Program-made: the position numbers and the translations under genes
Part shown: positions 49,201 to 61,752 of the stretch, one piece after another
Numbering within the stretch: the stretch's first letter is position 1
How the letters are laid out: each line of letters starts with the position of its first letter
Source: Sceloporus undulatus
Taxonomy: Eukaryota > Chordata > Lepidosauria > Squamata > Phrynosomatidae
Length of the DNA: 64,000 nucleotides
Reading direction: 5' to 3'
Assembly: GCF_019175285.1 (NCBI RefSeq)
Contig: NC_056522.1
Coordinates: 67,660,089 to 67,724,088, forward strand
Notes under the pieces: generated by a model
What the model saw: the letters and a program-made list of their open reading frames with translations, nothing else
Database searches by the model: none
Told to the model about the DNA's origin: nothing

Positions 49201-49837
49201 GCTGTGAAAGCCTTAGACTTATTATTATTATTATTATTATTCCCATATGACTCTCTTTGTGGTGTTCTGTTTTATTTATTTACAAAGCGTGTCATTTGGT
49301 TTGCAAGCACAGAATTATTCAAGGCACTTTTAAAAACATAATAGTGGTTTGTCTAAACAGGCAATAAGTTCTGGCTTTTTGACATCCAGTGGCACTTAAG
49401 TTGAGAGCTAAAGTCCTGTCTAAATAATACTAAGAGAGCGGAGAGGCCACAGCCAAATCTGTGGAAGAGAAACACAGAGCCTGGGAGCAGCCACCAAGGA
49501 GGTTCTCTCTCATGTCCTCACCAAACATGCCTGTGATGGTGGTGGAGCTCCTTATAATTTCCTAACATTTTACAATAAAAAATAAATTTGCAATAAAATT
49601 AAATTAAAATAATAATTAAAATGAAATAATAAAAAATAAAATATTAAAACAATCAAAATAATCTAAAAAATGGTATAAAATTAAATTAAAACACAGTATA
49701 CAAAAGTTAAAAATGCAACTTTGATGGCCATGTAAAAAGATACCTTTTCTACCTCTTCATGCATCTTTCATGCATCCCTGCCAATTATTTTCTCCTTTCA
49801 GATTGGACCGCTGATGTTCCTCTCTGCACTTCAACTT

Positions 49838-50062
49838 GTTGTTGTTGTTATATGTCATTTTTGACTGATGGTGACGCTAAGGTGAACCTATCTGGGGTTT
49901 TCTAGGCAAAGCTTTTTCAGAGGGAGTTGCCATAGCCATCCTCTGAGGTTGAGGAAGTGTGACTTGCTCAAGAACACCCCAGTTGGTTCCATGGTCGAGC
50001 TGGGATTCAAACCCTGGTATCCAGAGTCATAGTCCAACACTCAAACCACTACACCATGCTTC
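49838..50062 (-). mobile_element. tRNA-derived lizard SINE
   Basis: GGTGAACCTATCTGGGGTTTTC, CCATCCTCTGAGGTTGAGG, GGGATTCAAACCCTGG and CTCAAACCACTACACCATGC. Nearly full length on the minus strand. Confidence 0.85.
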
Positions 50063-50559
50063 AACTATTTCAAAAGCCTGAATTCTAAAAACGTTGCACA
50101 TAAGTGAATTTGCCTCATTAAACTTTGTGGAGGTCAAGAAATGGTTTGGGTAACTAGTTTTATGGCTAATTACTAAGCATACGTGAAGGCTTTCATGGCC
50201 GGCATCCATAGTTTTTTGTGGGGTTTTCAGGCTATGTGGCCATGTTCTAGAAAACACACAAAAAACTACTTAGTATACCATTGAAAATACCTGAGATTTC
50301 CTTCAAGGATTGTCCACACATGGAAACCCTAAGTCTTCATAACCCTAAGTGTTAGAAAGTTTACCCTTAGGAGAAACAAAAATGAGCATTCGCAGGATGA
50401 GGACGTCTGCACTCTACAGTAGATATTAAACTTAAACCGTGAAGTCACAAAATACTTATACGTTGGCTATTCATCGAAGCTTACGTGCCTGGCTGCAAGA
50501 GTACCAATTCACAGTGAGAGCGCAAAAAGTTACAGAATCCCCTAGTAAGCATGACTAGT

Positions 50560-51470
50560 GGCTAAGATGAAACGTTTTTGTCAACAGTCTCAAGAATCTG
50601 GTCAGGAGGGCTTTAAACTGAGTTATGTGGGGAGGGAGACAGTATTCTAGAAGGCAAAAGGGCTGGAGAAAATAGCCAAACTGTCATAGAGGGAACAAGG
50701 CAAAGAGCGCAAGGACCCAACAGTGGGAGGCAAAAAATCTTGCACAGGCAGCAAATAAAGGGGACACATGGTCGTCGATGTCTCTACACTAATGCACAGA
50801 GCATGGGAAATAAGCAAGATGAACTCGGAAATAAGCAAGATGAACTACAACAAAGCAAATATGATATAAGAGGCTTCACTGAAATCTGGTGGGATGAGTC
50901 TCATGATTGGAATGTGGAAATAGAGGGGTATAACCTTTTCAAGAGAAATAGGCCAAACAGGAAAGGAGGAGGAATAGCCTTCTCACAGTGTTGCCAATCT
51001 GGTGACTTTCACACCAAAATGGGTACTTTTCAGAGCCTTTGGTGTGATTTTGGTGACTGGTTTTAATGGTAATTTTGAGAGTTGAAATAAGTATTTGGTG
51101 AGATATGGGGGGATTTGGTGAGTTTTGGCCAAACGTTTGGGGAATTATCTTCAAGGCTTGTTGGCAACACTGAGAGTATATTTACACCAGTGAAGAGATC
51201 CAGAACATCAATCCTGGAAGCCAGGTGGAGAGCATCTGGATAAAAATTAAAGGGGATGCAAACAACAGGGATGTTATCATGGGAGTCTACTACAGACCCC
51301 CGAGTCAGACGGAGGAATTGGATGATGCCTTTCTAGAACAGATGACCACACACTCAGAAAGGAGAGATGTAGTAGTGATGGGTGACTTCAACTATCCTGA
51401 TATTTGCTGGAAGTCAAACTCAGCAAAATCCTCAAGGTCTCCAAAAGTAGCAACAGCAGTTTCATTTTTA
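50560..51470 (+). mobile_element. CR1 LINE, endonuclease-domain fragment
   Basis: RRCLYTNAQSMGNKQDEL, IRGFTEIWWDESHDWN and GYNLFKRNRPNRKGGGIA, then after an insertion IKGDANNRDVIMGVYYRPP and VVVMGDFNYPDICWKS: the APE-type endonuclease of CR1. A 20-base stretch is tandemly doubled at about 50809-50848 (GNKQDELGNKQDEL). Upstream and downstream parts are missing. Confidence 0.87.
50986..51172. mobile_element. short inverted-repeat element inside CR1
   Basis: Ends CAGTGTTGCCAATCTGG and GCTTGTTGGCAACACTG; 187 bp, splitting the CR1 reading frame. The family is unknown to me and no clean target duplication is seen. Confidence 0.65.
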
Positions 51471-51917
51471 TACTGCTTCATACCACACTGAGCAATCTCT
51501 AAGTAGTTTACAACTGTAAGTTAATTGCCCCCATCAAGCTGGTTACTCATTTTAGCTACCTCAGAAGGATGCAAGGCTGAGCTTTAGGCTTCTGGTTTAT
51601 TTTTGTGAGAAGTTATGCAACACTCATGAAACAGGAAGCAGCATGCAAAGAAAGGAGGTACAAGGTTGCTGAGAGTTTGTGCAATCACATGTTGGCAAGC
51701 CTTCATTTGGAAACTTTACCAGCACCCATGCTGACGCCAGTGATCCCATTTGAACTGAAGAACTAATGCAAGAATTGGGACAATCCCACCATATAGTGCT
51801 AAGCACAGTCCTGAACTATGCAATTTTGCATGAAGAAGCCTACAAAATGGAATGCGAGCTAATAAAGCATTGCTTTCTAAGACAGTACTCCATTGTCTTC
51901 ACAAGGTTGCCTCCACA

Positions 51918-52335
51918 CAGTGGTGATACACCCTTTGGAGTCACCCAGTGCAGTGACACCCCCCCAGCTACCCACCACCCTTTCAGACTGCTGCAGAGGG
52001 GGGAGGTTCCAAAGACCCTTCAGAGCCCAGAGCAGCAGCTGTAACAGACTCTGAAGGGAAGGAATCACCCCCGCCAGCAATGGCTGCTGCTGAGAAATGA
52101 TGGTTCCACAGCTTTCAGACGGCCATTTGGGATCTGGGGAGCAGCCATGTTGGATCCCAAACAGAAGGCACTGCCCACCCCAACAATGCCCACTGCTTTG
52201 GGTGGCAGTGCTATGGCTCCAGACATTCATTTTGGGTCTGGCACAGCTGTTAGCTGCAGTTGCAGTGGTCCCACTTGATGTACCATGCCACCTGGTGCAT
52301 TCCTCACCCATTGCACCCCCCTAATGACACCACTG
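51918..52335. mobile_element. hAT-like element (CAGTGGTG ends)
   Basis: Ends CAGTGGTGATACACCC and ATGACACCACTG, flanked by near-perfect 8-bp repeats (CCTCCACA and TCTCCACA). About 418 bp, GC-rich interior with inverted repeats, no transposase. Confidence 0.68.
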
Positions 52336-53739
52336 TCTCCACAGGCAGTGTATGCTGAGAGGCAGCTCCTTTCCTGGAAATTTCCTTCCTGAATACTCAC
52401 TTCTGCTGAAGGGCAACATTTTGCATGCCGCATAGTCTGACTTGTGCTCTTCACAAAATAGTGCTTACTGTCAGCTATGTTTGCGTAGAGACTGAGGCCA
52501 TTATCATTGCTGAACTGACTCTGAACTGACCCTGCAATCACAAAATTCAACTGCAGTAAGAAATGCCATGTTATCTTTCACTTCAGGCCACAAAATGTCT
52601 TGCATTGACTCTGATGATTTGCCCTATTGACTGAAATAATATAGGAGGCCACTCGGACACTACTTTTATAAATACAAAAGATTAAACTTTTGCACTACTG
52701 CAATTCATCAGTAGATGGGGTGAGGGTTCAAAGGTTTACAGCCCTATAACTGATTTATTTTCATTAAATCTCACTAAATTCAGAGCAAACATGTTTAGGA
52801 TGGCAGTTCTATTTATTATACTTCATATCCTGTGCCAAAATAATCAGTGTAGTTAAAACATGCAAGGTTAATTTCTATGTTGTTCTTTAGTATAAAGAAA
52901 TGCATACAATCAAATTACTCATCTACCACAAAGCTAATGTCTTTGTAAACAGTATATTTAGGAGAAAGAGTTTAATTACTCCCTTGAATTTTCACACTTT
53001 TAATTTCCTGTTAAGCATTGCTCTGATCATCATAGATATTTTGAGTTGCAAGTCTATTTCTACAAATGCTGTATTCACTCTTCTTTTTCTGTTACTGTTT
53101 TACAGAGAAAGATATGCTCATGCAACAAAAGAATCCTAAACAAAGACAATATTCCTCTAATGATCTGCCAGACAAAACTAGGGTAAGAATTAGGAATGTT
53201 CTGCCACATTTCTGGCTCATTTAGGAACAGACCCAACAAAACTTTAGTTGTACAAGAGATTTGTGGTAGGTTTTCTGTAATTTTTATTGATTCATTTACT
53301 TTTTATTCCACCTTTCTGCCAAAAAAAAAAAAAAAAAAAGGCATCCAAGGCATAATATTCAAATAAAAACAGAAGTACAGTTACAACTGAAAAAACAAGT
53401 TTGGTGGAAAAGTGGGGTTTTAAAAAGTGATTGATTGGTCGATGACAGAGCTGATCAGTGAATACAAATTGCTGGTTTTCTTGACAACCACAGAAAGGGA
53501 AAGACTTGTGCTCTATTAGCTTTTTCTCTCTCATAGACAGCAGCTGGAGATTCTTCATGCAAGCTGCTTTTGAATGATAAGCTCTTGTCCTGACCACCCC
53601 AGAAGATATATATTGTATCTCAAGGAGGTACATTCTCCTCCATGCTAACAAAATGGAGCCTTTTTTCCCCTTCCTTGAGGAAAATCTGGCTTTGATTCTG
53701 CTAATTCATGTGTCTTATATATTTGCTAATGTCTATAAA

Positions 53740-54310
53740 GGATAACATGTTTTGGGGAAAGCACAGAAAGAAGTCTAAACACTTAAAAGAGATAGCAAGC
53801 TAATCTAGACTAACAGACAGCAGAGAAATCACAGGGAGAAATCTAAACACCAAATCTAAGCCTGTGCAGCTGACCTAGACAAAGACATAGCACGCAGCTG
53901 GAACTGCCTAAGGAGAAATCTAATGATAGCAGACTTTGAACTGGTGTCAGACCCATGGCTAATACCTGTGAAAACAACCACCTAATTGATGGCCTTGGAT
54001 GGGGTTATGGAGTAGCATGATTTCAAAGTGGTATGACCTACATTGAAGAGTAAATAATGGCCAAAGCCATCATGTCACAGAACAGTAAAAACCTATAAAA
54101 ACTCCTAAGAAATTGACATAAGGTTGGAGCTTCAGCACAGACCTTTCAGGCCTTAGGTGCCATGCCTTTGTGGCTACAGAAGGGGCCCACCTTGCAACTG
54201 AACAGAGGTGTTTGCTTGGTGTGATTTATGCATGTTCCTTTGTATAGCTTACTGGGTGTATAATAAATCATGAAAATTTTACAACCAAAACAGGTATTTT
54301 GTATTGCTTC
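53740..54310 (+). mobile_element. possible solo LTR (fossil)
   Basis: A TATA-like CCTATAAAAACTCC near 54091, and AATAAATCATGAAAA about 170 bases later, give the spacing of a U3-R-U5 unit. Ends and a target duplication could not be confirmed. Low confidence. Confidence 0.3.
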
Positions 54311-54945
54311 CAAATCACAGAAAAGGATCCCCTTGCCTTTGGCAAGTCAGCCCCGCTGCAGCCTAAATCAAAGCACAAGTGGGGAACATCAGGTTATGCA
54401 TGGCAAATGTGGCCCCTCGAGCTTTTCCAGCTGGCCATAACCCATTCCCCATTATGCTAATGGTGGTTTCTAAACTTTAGTATCATTTCCCCCCTCGTTG
54501 TAGAAGGCTGAAAATGTATCCTAAGGCTTACTTATTGGCATTAAGAACTTCGAAGTAAAATATGCTGATATTTCATAACTTTTTGTCTCCCCTCAGTGCC
54601 TCCAGTGTGGTGAGTGAGAAATTATATGAAATGGAATTTGTCTCTGGTCTAAAAGGCTCCACCATCTTGATCCAGGGCAGGGGCTGGCAACTGCCAGAGT
54701 TTAAGGGACCTGGGGGAGCTGGAGAGATGTCTCCCCACCTCTATACTCCTACCCTAATTTGGGGGAAAACAAATTTTCTTTGCCTTAGAATAGCCAATAG
54801 CACCTCAAAAGAGAGAACTGATTAGTGGAGTGGTATAGGAATCCATCCTGGGCCTGTTGTTTAATGTATTTATTAATGGCTTGGATGAAGAAATAGGGCC
54901 ATACTTATTAAATTTGCAGATGACATTTATTAAATTTGCAGATGT

Positions 54946-55287
54946 AGGGGAGATGTAGTGGCTTAGTGGTTAAGACACCAATTCTGACGCTTGTAAGATT
55001 GTAAGGTTGGCAGTTTGAGGCCCGAGTGCTGCATGATGGAGTAAGCTCCTGTCATTAGTCCCAGCTTCTGCCAATCTAGCAGTTCGAAAGCATGCAAATA
55101 CAAGTAGATAAATAGGTACCACTTTGGTGGGAAGATAACAGCGTTTAGTGCAGTCATGCTGGCCACATGACCACCAGAGCAGTCATCTGACAATGCTGGC
55201 CTTTCAGCTTAGTGACAGAGATGAGCATCGTCCCCTACAGTTGGTTATGACTAAGCATTCATGTCAAGGGACTACCTTTACCTTTTT
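54946..55287 (+). mobile_element. Sauria SINE inside CR1
   Basis: GGGGAGATGTAGTGGCTTAG, GGCAGTTTGAGGCCCGAGTG, GCAGTTCGAAAGCATGCAAA and the end CTACCTTTACCTTTTT. Flanked by a repeated TTATTAAATTTGCAGATG on its left. Confidence 0.92.
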
Positions 55288-55559
55288 TGGGGAGATAGCT
55301 AATACCCTAATGGACAGGGTACAGATTGGTCAACTGAGCAAAAACTATCAGAATGAATGGCAACAAGGATAAATGTAAATAACCACCTCTGAGTATTCCT
55401 TGCCTATTAAATTAATGGGGTCACCATAAGCTGACAGGTGACTTGAAGGCACATACACAAATACACATATTAAAAATGGAAAAATGAAATATGCAAATAT
55501 AGGATGGGTGACACCTAGCTTGGCAACAGCATGTGTGAGAAGGATCTAGGAGTCTGAGG

Positions 55560-55830
55560 CAATGTGCAGACCACCCCTGAAGAGGTGGCCGGCAGCTGCC
55601 TCCACGTTCCCCGGATCGGGACCATGGCAACTGCATGCCATGGCCCTGTTCTGGCCTTTCCAGGGCATGATAGCTGTGGCACTGCAGTTTTAAGGCACTC
55701 CTTTGGTGCTGTGTCATGCAGATGCAGTGCCGGAGGAGCACTATGATGCCGTGGGCCATGTGGTGTGGCGCATGGCGCCATGTCCTGACTCCATGACCAA
55801 CCTGGCTTTTCCTGCCGGTCTGCGCAGCCC
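55560..55830. mobile_element. probable hairpin-chain element, diverged copy D
   Basis: Begins near GTGCAGACCACCCC and ends near CCGGTCTGCGCAG. Hairpins GGACCATGGCA/TGCCATGGCCC and GCTGTGTCATGCAGATGCAGTGCC resemble copy E. Inserted in a CR1. Confidence 0.5.
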
Positions 55831-57164
55831 CTCAGTAGACCACAAGCTTAACATGTGCCAAAAATTGATGGAGCTGTAATAAAAAAAAATGCTATTCTAG
55901 ACAATATCAACAGGAGCGTTATGTCCAAATCAAAGGGTACAATACTACCACTCTATTCAGTTTTGTTGAAACCTTTCTTGAAACCTAGAGTACTGTGTCT
56001 AGTTCTGGGCACTGCAGTCCAAAAGAGATGTTGACAAGCTGGAACATGTTCAGAGCAGGGTGACCAAGATGGTAAGGAGTTTGGATGGTTAACTTGAATA
56101 ACACAAGACTAGAGGTGATAGGTAGCAATTTTTAAATATTTGAAAGGATGGCATGTGGAAAGCAGGACAAGCTGTTCTCAGCTGCTCTAGAGACTAAAAC
56201 ACAAATCAATGGATTCAAATTGTGAGAAAAGAGATGTTGTCTCAACATTAGGAAGAACTTCCTGACAGGAAGAGCAGTTCAACAGTGGAACAGACGGCCT
56301 CCAAATGCAGTGGAGTTTACATCTTTGGAGGCCTATGAACAGAGGCAGGATGCCTGTCTCTCAGGAGTGCTTTGAGGATGTGCTTGCCTTGCAGGGGTTA
56401 GACTAGCTGGCCCTTGTGGTCCCATCCAAGCCTATGATTCCATTATTCAAAGTCTTTTCTAGGATTTTTAGCCCCTCTTGCATTTTTTTAGATCTCTACA
56501 GCCTCTTTTCTAAAGAAGCTTCCTGTTTGGACTTACTTTTGTTTTGGAAAAAAAAAAAGGTGAGAGGACTTCCTAAACATAGCAAAATAGCCAAGAGTAC
56601 CCCCCCCAGACACACACACACATCAGCTTTGGGGTATTATTGGCCATTTGAGGACAAAAATATCCTCTTTCAAATTTGGGACCTTAGGGAATACTGGAGG
56701 CCACAAAATCAGCCTGTAGTGCCACATGTGGCACATGTGGGCCATGTGCCTTTTCCTGGTCTAAGACAGGGACATCTTCAACTGATAGATTTTTAAAAAA
56801 ATATATTCAGATACTTGCCTTCAATGATTATAGCAGTAATTCAGAATAAGGAAAATGGCAGTGCACTCTGTACAAATCTAATGGAGAAAAAATACGGTTC
56901 CCCCCCCCTACTAGCATTGCATACCAAAGTACATAATAAACATAGAGTAGATACCAACAGTGAGTACAGAACATTGCTTGTAAACATAGATGCAATGCAG
57001 TAAGGAAGCATATAGGTATGACACTGAAAAAATTAAAAATCATGGTACTGTATTCTTATTCTTATTCTTATTATTTATTTTTTTGTAAATACTGTAGTAG
57101 ACATAGTGATAAAGACAACACTGTGTCTTACAATGTCCTCAGCTTTTATGTGTAACCATAAAGT

Positions 57165-57395
57165 GCTTTGTTGCTGCTCTTGTGTGCCTTCAAATTGTTT
57201 CCAATCTATGGCGACCCTATCACAGGTTTTCTTGGCAAGATTTGTTCAGAGAAGCTTTGCCACTGCCTTCCCTTGAGGTTGAGAACATGTAAGTTGCCCA
57301 AGGTCACCCAATGGGTTCCCATGGCCAAGCAGGGATTCCAGCCCGGGTCTCCAGTGTTGTAGTCCAATACTCAAACCATTATGCCAGGCTGCCTA
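57165..57395 (-). mobile_element. tRNA-derived lizard SINE
   Basis: GTGTGCCTTCAAATTGTTTC, GTTTTCTTGGCAAGATTTGT, GATTCCAGCCCGGGTCTCC and CTCAAACCATTATGCCAGGC. Full-length minus copy. Confidence 0.87.
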
Positions 57396-57539
57396 GAAAA
57401 TCTTACATTGCATCAAAAAGCTATTGTGGAATTCAGGGGGGAAAAAACTGGAAACTAAATACTCCCAATACATGTGCCTCCTTTTGGAGACACCGTTTAC
57501 TTTGACTTTTAGTGGAATTTTAAAGAGTTTAGCACATCT

Positions 57540-57718
57540 TTCAACTGTCATCTCGGCCTCAGAGGGAGCGATCAGGCAGACCCAGCAACATCAGGGACAG
57601 CCTGAAGGACGAGACTTCTCCCTCCTTTAACTGTCACCTTGTATTGTATTGCAATTTTTACTGTACACCGCTATGATCATTGTGGAATAGCGGTCTATAA
57701 ATAAAACANNNNNNNNNN

Positions 57719-57768
<50 letters not shown>

Positions 57769-57770
57769 GC
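57540..57770 (+). repeat. LINE 3' tail with 10-N gap and (ATT)n
   Basis: TGTACACCGCTATGATC...AGCGGTCTATAAATAAA as at 31.9 kb, then N at 57709-57718 and (ATT)n to 57768. Confidence 0.75.
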
Positions 57771-59389
57771 AAATTACGTTTATCATAAGAATGCCTTTTC
57801 CCAAGTTAGTCCCACTGTGAACTTAGTAAGTAGACTCAGGTCTACACAGTTGTAATGTCAGGATTTATTTTACTCATTCTTCAAATACAGTTTATCATTG
57901 GGCTACTTCTGAAGCACTTATATAATGAATCACCCCATTTTATTTTCCTACATACCATACTGCTTCCATTCCCATTTGTTGTGATCTACAATGTAATCAA
58001 TTAGTGCTATGATTTTAGCCTTTCAGTTGGCACCCTGCCCACCATTGTGTCATGCTGCATGAACTAATGCATATTCACTGAGCCAAGTAGTTCTAATTAA
58101 TCTCAAAGTTAATTTCTGGGGGGGGAAAATAGCTCAGTACTATCACTAAAGTTTACTAATATATCTGTCATCATTGTTACAATAACATTATAGAGCTAAG
58201 TACTTTGTAACAGCCTGCTCAAACACTAGCTCTCGAACTGTCTCTGAAAACATGTTAGAACATATCTTCTAATTGCCACAGGGAAGGAGCAGTTCCAATT
58301 CAGGTAATCACTCCAAAATTAGGAGGTTAGGAATTAATTCAAAGCAACTAAAAGATCTGAAATTACAGAGACACTGACGAACGTGAATATTTTGCAGCAA
58401 TCAAATCCTGGGCCTTGATCATTCTTTGTGAGCTCAATATCTGATTTCTTCTCATCGAAATTCAAGATTGTGTGCCCTCAAGGTGTTGGTTTGTGCAACA
58501 TAAACTTAGTTAAAGACCATGTTGTTGATAAAAATTTCCTTGTTAATTTAGTAAATGTTTCCAAACACAGAGACCACTCCAAACATTGAAAAATCAGGGT
58601 CTGTTTTTATTAAGCATGTCAGAACTTGAAAGATCTGAATGACACCTAATACTCAGAAAGTAGCAGAACAAAAGCCAACCCAAAGCCAAGGAAATATATT
58701 CCGTTGATCACAGCTTTTAAAAGAAAATAAAAAAGGGGGGGGAGCAGAGGCAATTTTCTATGTCATTTACTCAGTCCAGGATCTTAAACGGCAGCATTGA
58801 AACTTGCACTCTGCTGATAGAAAGCCCCAAAGCACTGGGTATTTTCAGTGATCAGCTAGAGTAAGAATTCTTAACCAAGGGTTGGTGGTTGGTTTCAGGG
58901 AATGTGAACCAAGGAGATGCCTATTAATACCATCTCATGCCAGTCCCTGGCAATCTTATATTGGGTTACTAAGGAGTGTGTAATCTACATCTATACTGTT
59001 CACATAAACCTGTAGGTATAAACATATCGCCACATTAAAATGACCCATTTTGATTCAGTCATATAAGGATCTACCAAATTTCACCCTGGCCTGCCTTATT
59101 TGATAGATGGTGAGCAGAACCAATCTTGGTAGGGTAAAATAGGCCCAAACCACAAGTGTGGATGTGAATTCCTTTTTGAAAGAGGAAACCAAACTCCTAA
59201 CTTAAATTTCTCTCTCAGTGGAAACAACAGAAACACAAGCAATATTAATTAAACAGAAGTAACAGCTTGTGCAGACAGCCTAAACAAACAGGTTGTTTAC
59301 CTGGAATTGTGGCTCTGAGTGATCATCTGTGAATTCACACAAATGGATTATCTGTATCTGCACAGTGCATCTCTTGGAACCTTCTAGAG

Positions 59390-59750
59390 CAGGGGTAGGC
59401 AACCTGCGGCCCGCGGGCCGGATGCGGCCCAGCGAGGCCTTGGGACCGGCCCCAGCCCAGTCCTGCCGCCGATTGCCACCGGGGACTTTGGGGGGCAATT
59501 GTCTATAGAAGCCTCAGAAACATGCATTTATATTAACATTTTTTTAAAAATCAGCAAATTTTTTCATGTGTCCTCCATTTTTTAAAAAAAAGTGTCTTCC
59601 ATTTGAAAATTTTGTCCTACATTTGTCCTGGTTTATTTATATATTTAATTTTTAAAAATTATTTAATTATTTATTTTTTGGTTTCGGCCCCCCCCAGTTG
59701 TCTGAGTGACAACAACCCGGCCCCCGGCTCAAAAAGATTGCCTACCCCTG
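59390..59750. mobile_element. non-autonomous hAT element (CAGGGGTAGGCAACC family), copy 2
   Basis: 361 bp with the same ends and interior as 41938-42372 but an internal deletion. Exact 8-bp target duplication TTCTAGAG (59382-59389, 59751-59758). Confidence 0.94.
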
Positions 59751-59955
59751 TTCTAGAGCAATGTTACATGTGTGTTCGGGGTTAGCCATAGCCACCCTCT
59801 GCATGCCTTACCCACACAGTTCTTGCCTGAACCTTCAGTTCCCTGGACACCAAAGCAGCAAAGGAGCTAAAGATAGGCAGGACACACTGAAGAGAAGAAG
59901 GGAGGGATTGTGTGAGTTCAAGATTACCACTAGAAGAACCAGTTACAGGTAAGGA

Positions 59956-59956
<1 letters not shown>

Positions 59957-59986
<30 letters not shown>

Positions 59987-60003
59987 CTTCTTCTTCTTCT
60001 TCA
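59957..60003. repeat. (CTT)n microsatellite
   Basis: Fifteen or so CTT units next to the DIRS end region. Confidence 0.95.
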
Positions 60004-60009
60004 TGGTCT

Positions 60010-60270
60010 CAAAAGAGGCAGCCTGCAGCTGCCACTTTCCTGGTTGGATCAGGGCCGCAGCAACCTCATGCTGTGGCCCCAATCTGGTCTCTGGAGAGTG
60101 CAAAAAGGAGCCGCAACAAGCAGCTCCTTTATGAGCCCTCAAAAAGGCTGTATGGTGCCCCTTCAGTGCTGCATCATCTGAATGCAGCACCAGAGTCGTG
60201 CCATGATGCCCTGGAGGCGGAGTCAGGGTGTCCAGTGTCAGGATGCTGTACCTGACTCCGCCCACTGGCT
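60010..60270. mobile_element. probable hairpin-chain element, diverged copy E
   Basis: GGCAGCCTGCAGCTGCC, GGGCCGCAGCAACC..TGCTGTGGCCC and GTGCTGCAT..ATGCAGCAC are successive stems. Order and words match 55560-55830, and the GATC-flanked stem matches copy A. Ends not defined. Confidence 0.5.
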
Positions 60271-61546
60271 GGCACATACAGGGCCTATCTCACACAAATG
60301 GGAGACCAGCAAGTGATTAAACATAGGAGGAGGGAATGTCATACAACACAGGAGAAGAGAACAACCCTCCCAAATGCAGCCTCCACCTGAGACTTCATGT
60401 CCATTCTATGACTGGGATCAGGTAGCAGCCCTACAGATGTCATGTAGAGGACCCTATCTCAGGAATGCCACCATCACCTTGGTTGAGTAATTCCACGCTT
60501 GGACAGGAGGATGCTTGTCACCAAGTTCATAGGCTAGATGGATAGTCGCTGCAACCCATTTGAAGAGATGCTGAATTGAAACAGGAAGTCCTTTTTTGTT
60601 GGAGAAAGCAGAGGAAAAACATCTGAGACATTTTAAAAGAGGCTATCTAGTCAACACAAAATCCCAGCACATGATACATGTCTAGTCAATGAAGAGAACA
60701 CTCCAGATTAGATGTAGGATTCTGTAGGAATGCAGTAAGGACAATGTCTTGATTCAGATGAAGGCCAATACTACCTTCAAGAGAAATGAAATGCCCAGTT
60801 TGAAGACCACCTTGTCTTTATGGAAACAAAGGTAAGGCTGATTTACTCAAAAGGCACAGAACTCACCTACCCTTGTGCCTGATATGAAGACAGTTTTGAG
60901 TAGCCTCAGATCACAAGAGGCCATGGGATCAAATGCTTTCCTTGAAAGCTGGGAGAGGACTAGCTCCAAATTCCACTGGGCAGTAGATCCAGTCATAGAT
61001 GAGTGTAGATTTTATATCCCTTAAGGAACCTCTTGACCAAAGGGTTCAGGAAGCACAAAAGTTTGGTATTGCTTAGGAAGTGCCAGAAAATTGCTGACCT
61101 TTTATGGATGAAAAGGACAGGCCCTTGTTCCCCCCCAAAACAAACAAATAAACAAACAAAAACAGGAAGTCCAGGACATGATTAGTTCACGTTTCAGCTA
61201 GAAGGCCATTCTTAGACTAAGCAAATTAAAGGAATTTGGTCTATGTGTAAGAGTAGGAACATTAAGTAGATGGTCTGTGCTGCTTCAATCATGCGCCTGA
61301 CAGAGTCTGATAGCACTGTCATAGGAAGAGCCTCCAAGCTGCGAGCTTGAGGGTCTGAAGTTTGGGATGCCACCACTTGCCCCCTTGGATGTTGAGGAGA
61401 TTGGGGTGGAATGGTAACTTTAGAAACACATATAGTACAGCTCTAAATGTTTCTGACAGATGTGTTGCACAGGCACATATAACCCATTTGTGTGAGTCAC
61501 AGACATCACAAAGAAGAACCTGTGTTTTGTTTGATTATGGTTCATA

Positions 61547-61752
61547 ACACACTGCAGAAATAAACCAGCTTGAGGCCACTTTAACTTCCCTGGCTCAATG
61601 CTAGGGAATTCTGTAGTTTTTGAGACATTTGGCCTTCTTTGTGAAAGAGCTCTGGTGCCACAATAAACTACAGTGCCCAGGATTCTCTAGCACTAAGCCA
61701 GGGCAGTTAAAGCAATCTCAAACTGCATTATTTCTGCAGTGTGATTTGGGTG
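61547..61752. mobile_element. TGCAGAAATAAT-family palindromic element
   Basis: ACACACTGCAGAAATAAACC and its partner TTATTTCTGCAGTGTG. Inner CTAGGGAATTCTGTAGTTT and AAACTACAGTGCCCAGGAT. Lies in the intergenic space just past the EDARADD stop. Confidence 0.82.

Larger units (their letters stand above)
54795..56460 (+). mobile_element. old CR1 LINE with three insertions
   Basis: Pieces in order match the CR1 at 6.7-7.75 kb: 54810-54945 (RT region, ATTAAATTTGCAGATGACA), about 55290-55375, 55475-55560 (TAGGATGGGTGACACCTAGC), and 55835-56460 to CAAGCCTATGATTCCATTATTC. Gaps are filled by a Sauria SINE (54946-55287), a tRNA-SINE tail (55385-55470) and a hairpin-type element (55560-55830). Confidence 0.78.
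59280..61540 (-). mobile_element. DIRS-type tyrosine-recombinase retroelement fossil
   Basis: The minus strand of about 60.3-61.4 kb shows scattered similarity to the recombinase region of vertebrate DIRS elements (for example GGCCTCTTGTGATCTGAGG and GACATCTGTAGGGCTGC, the latter read as DICRAA). Terminal-type motifs CACACAAATGG recur at about 59337, 60293 and 61488. Clearly broken in many places and old. A hAT element (59390-59750) and a hairpin-type element (60010-60270) have inserted into it. Confidence 0.6.
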
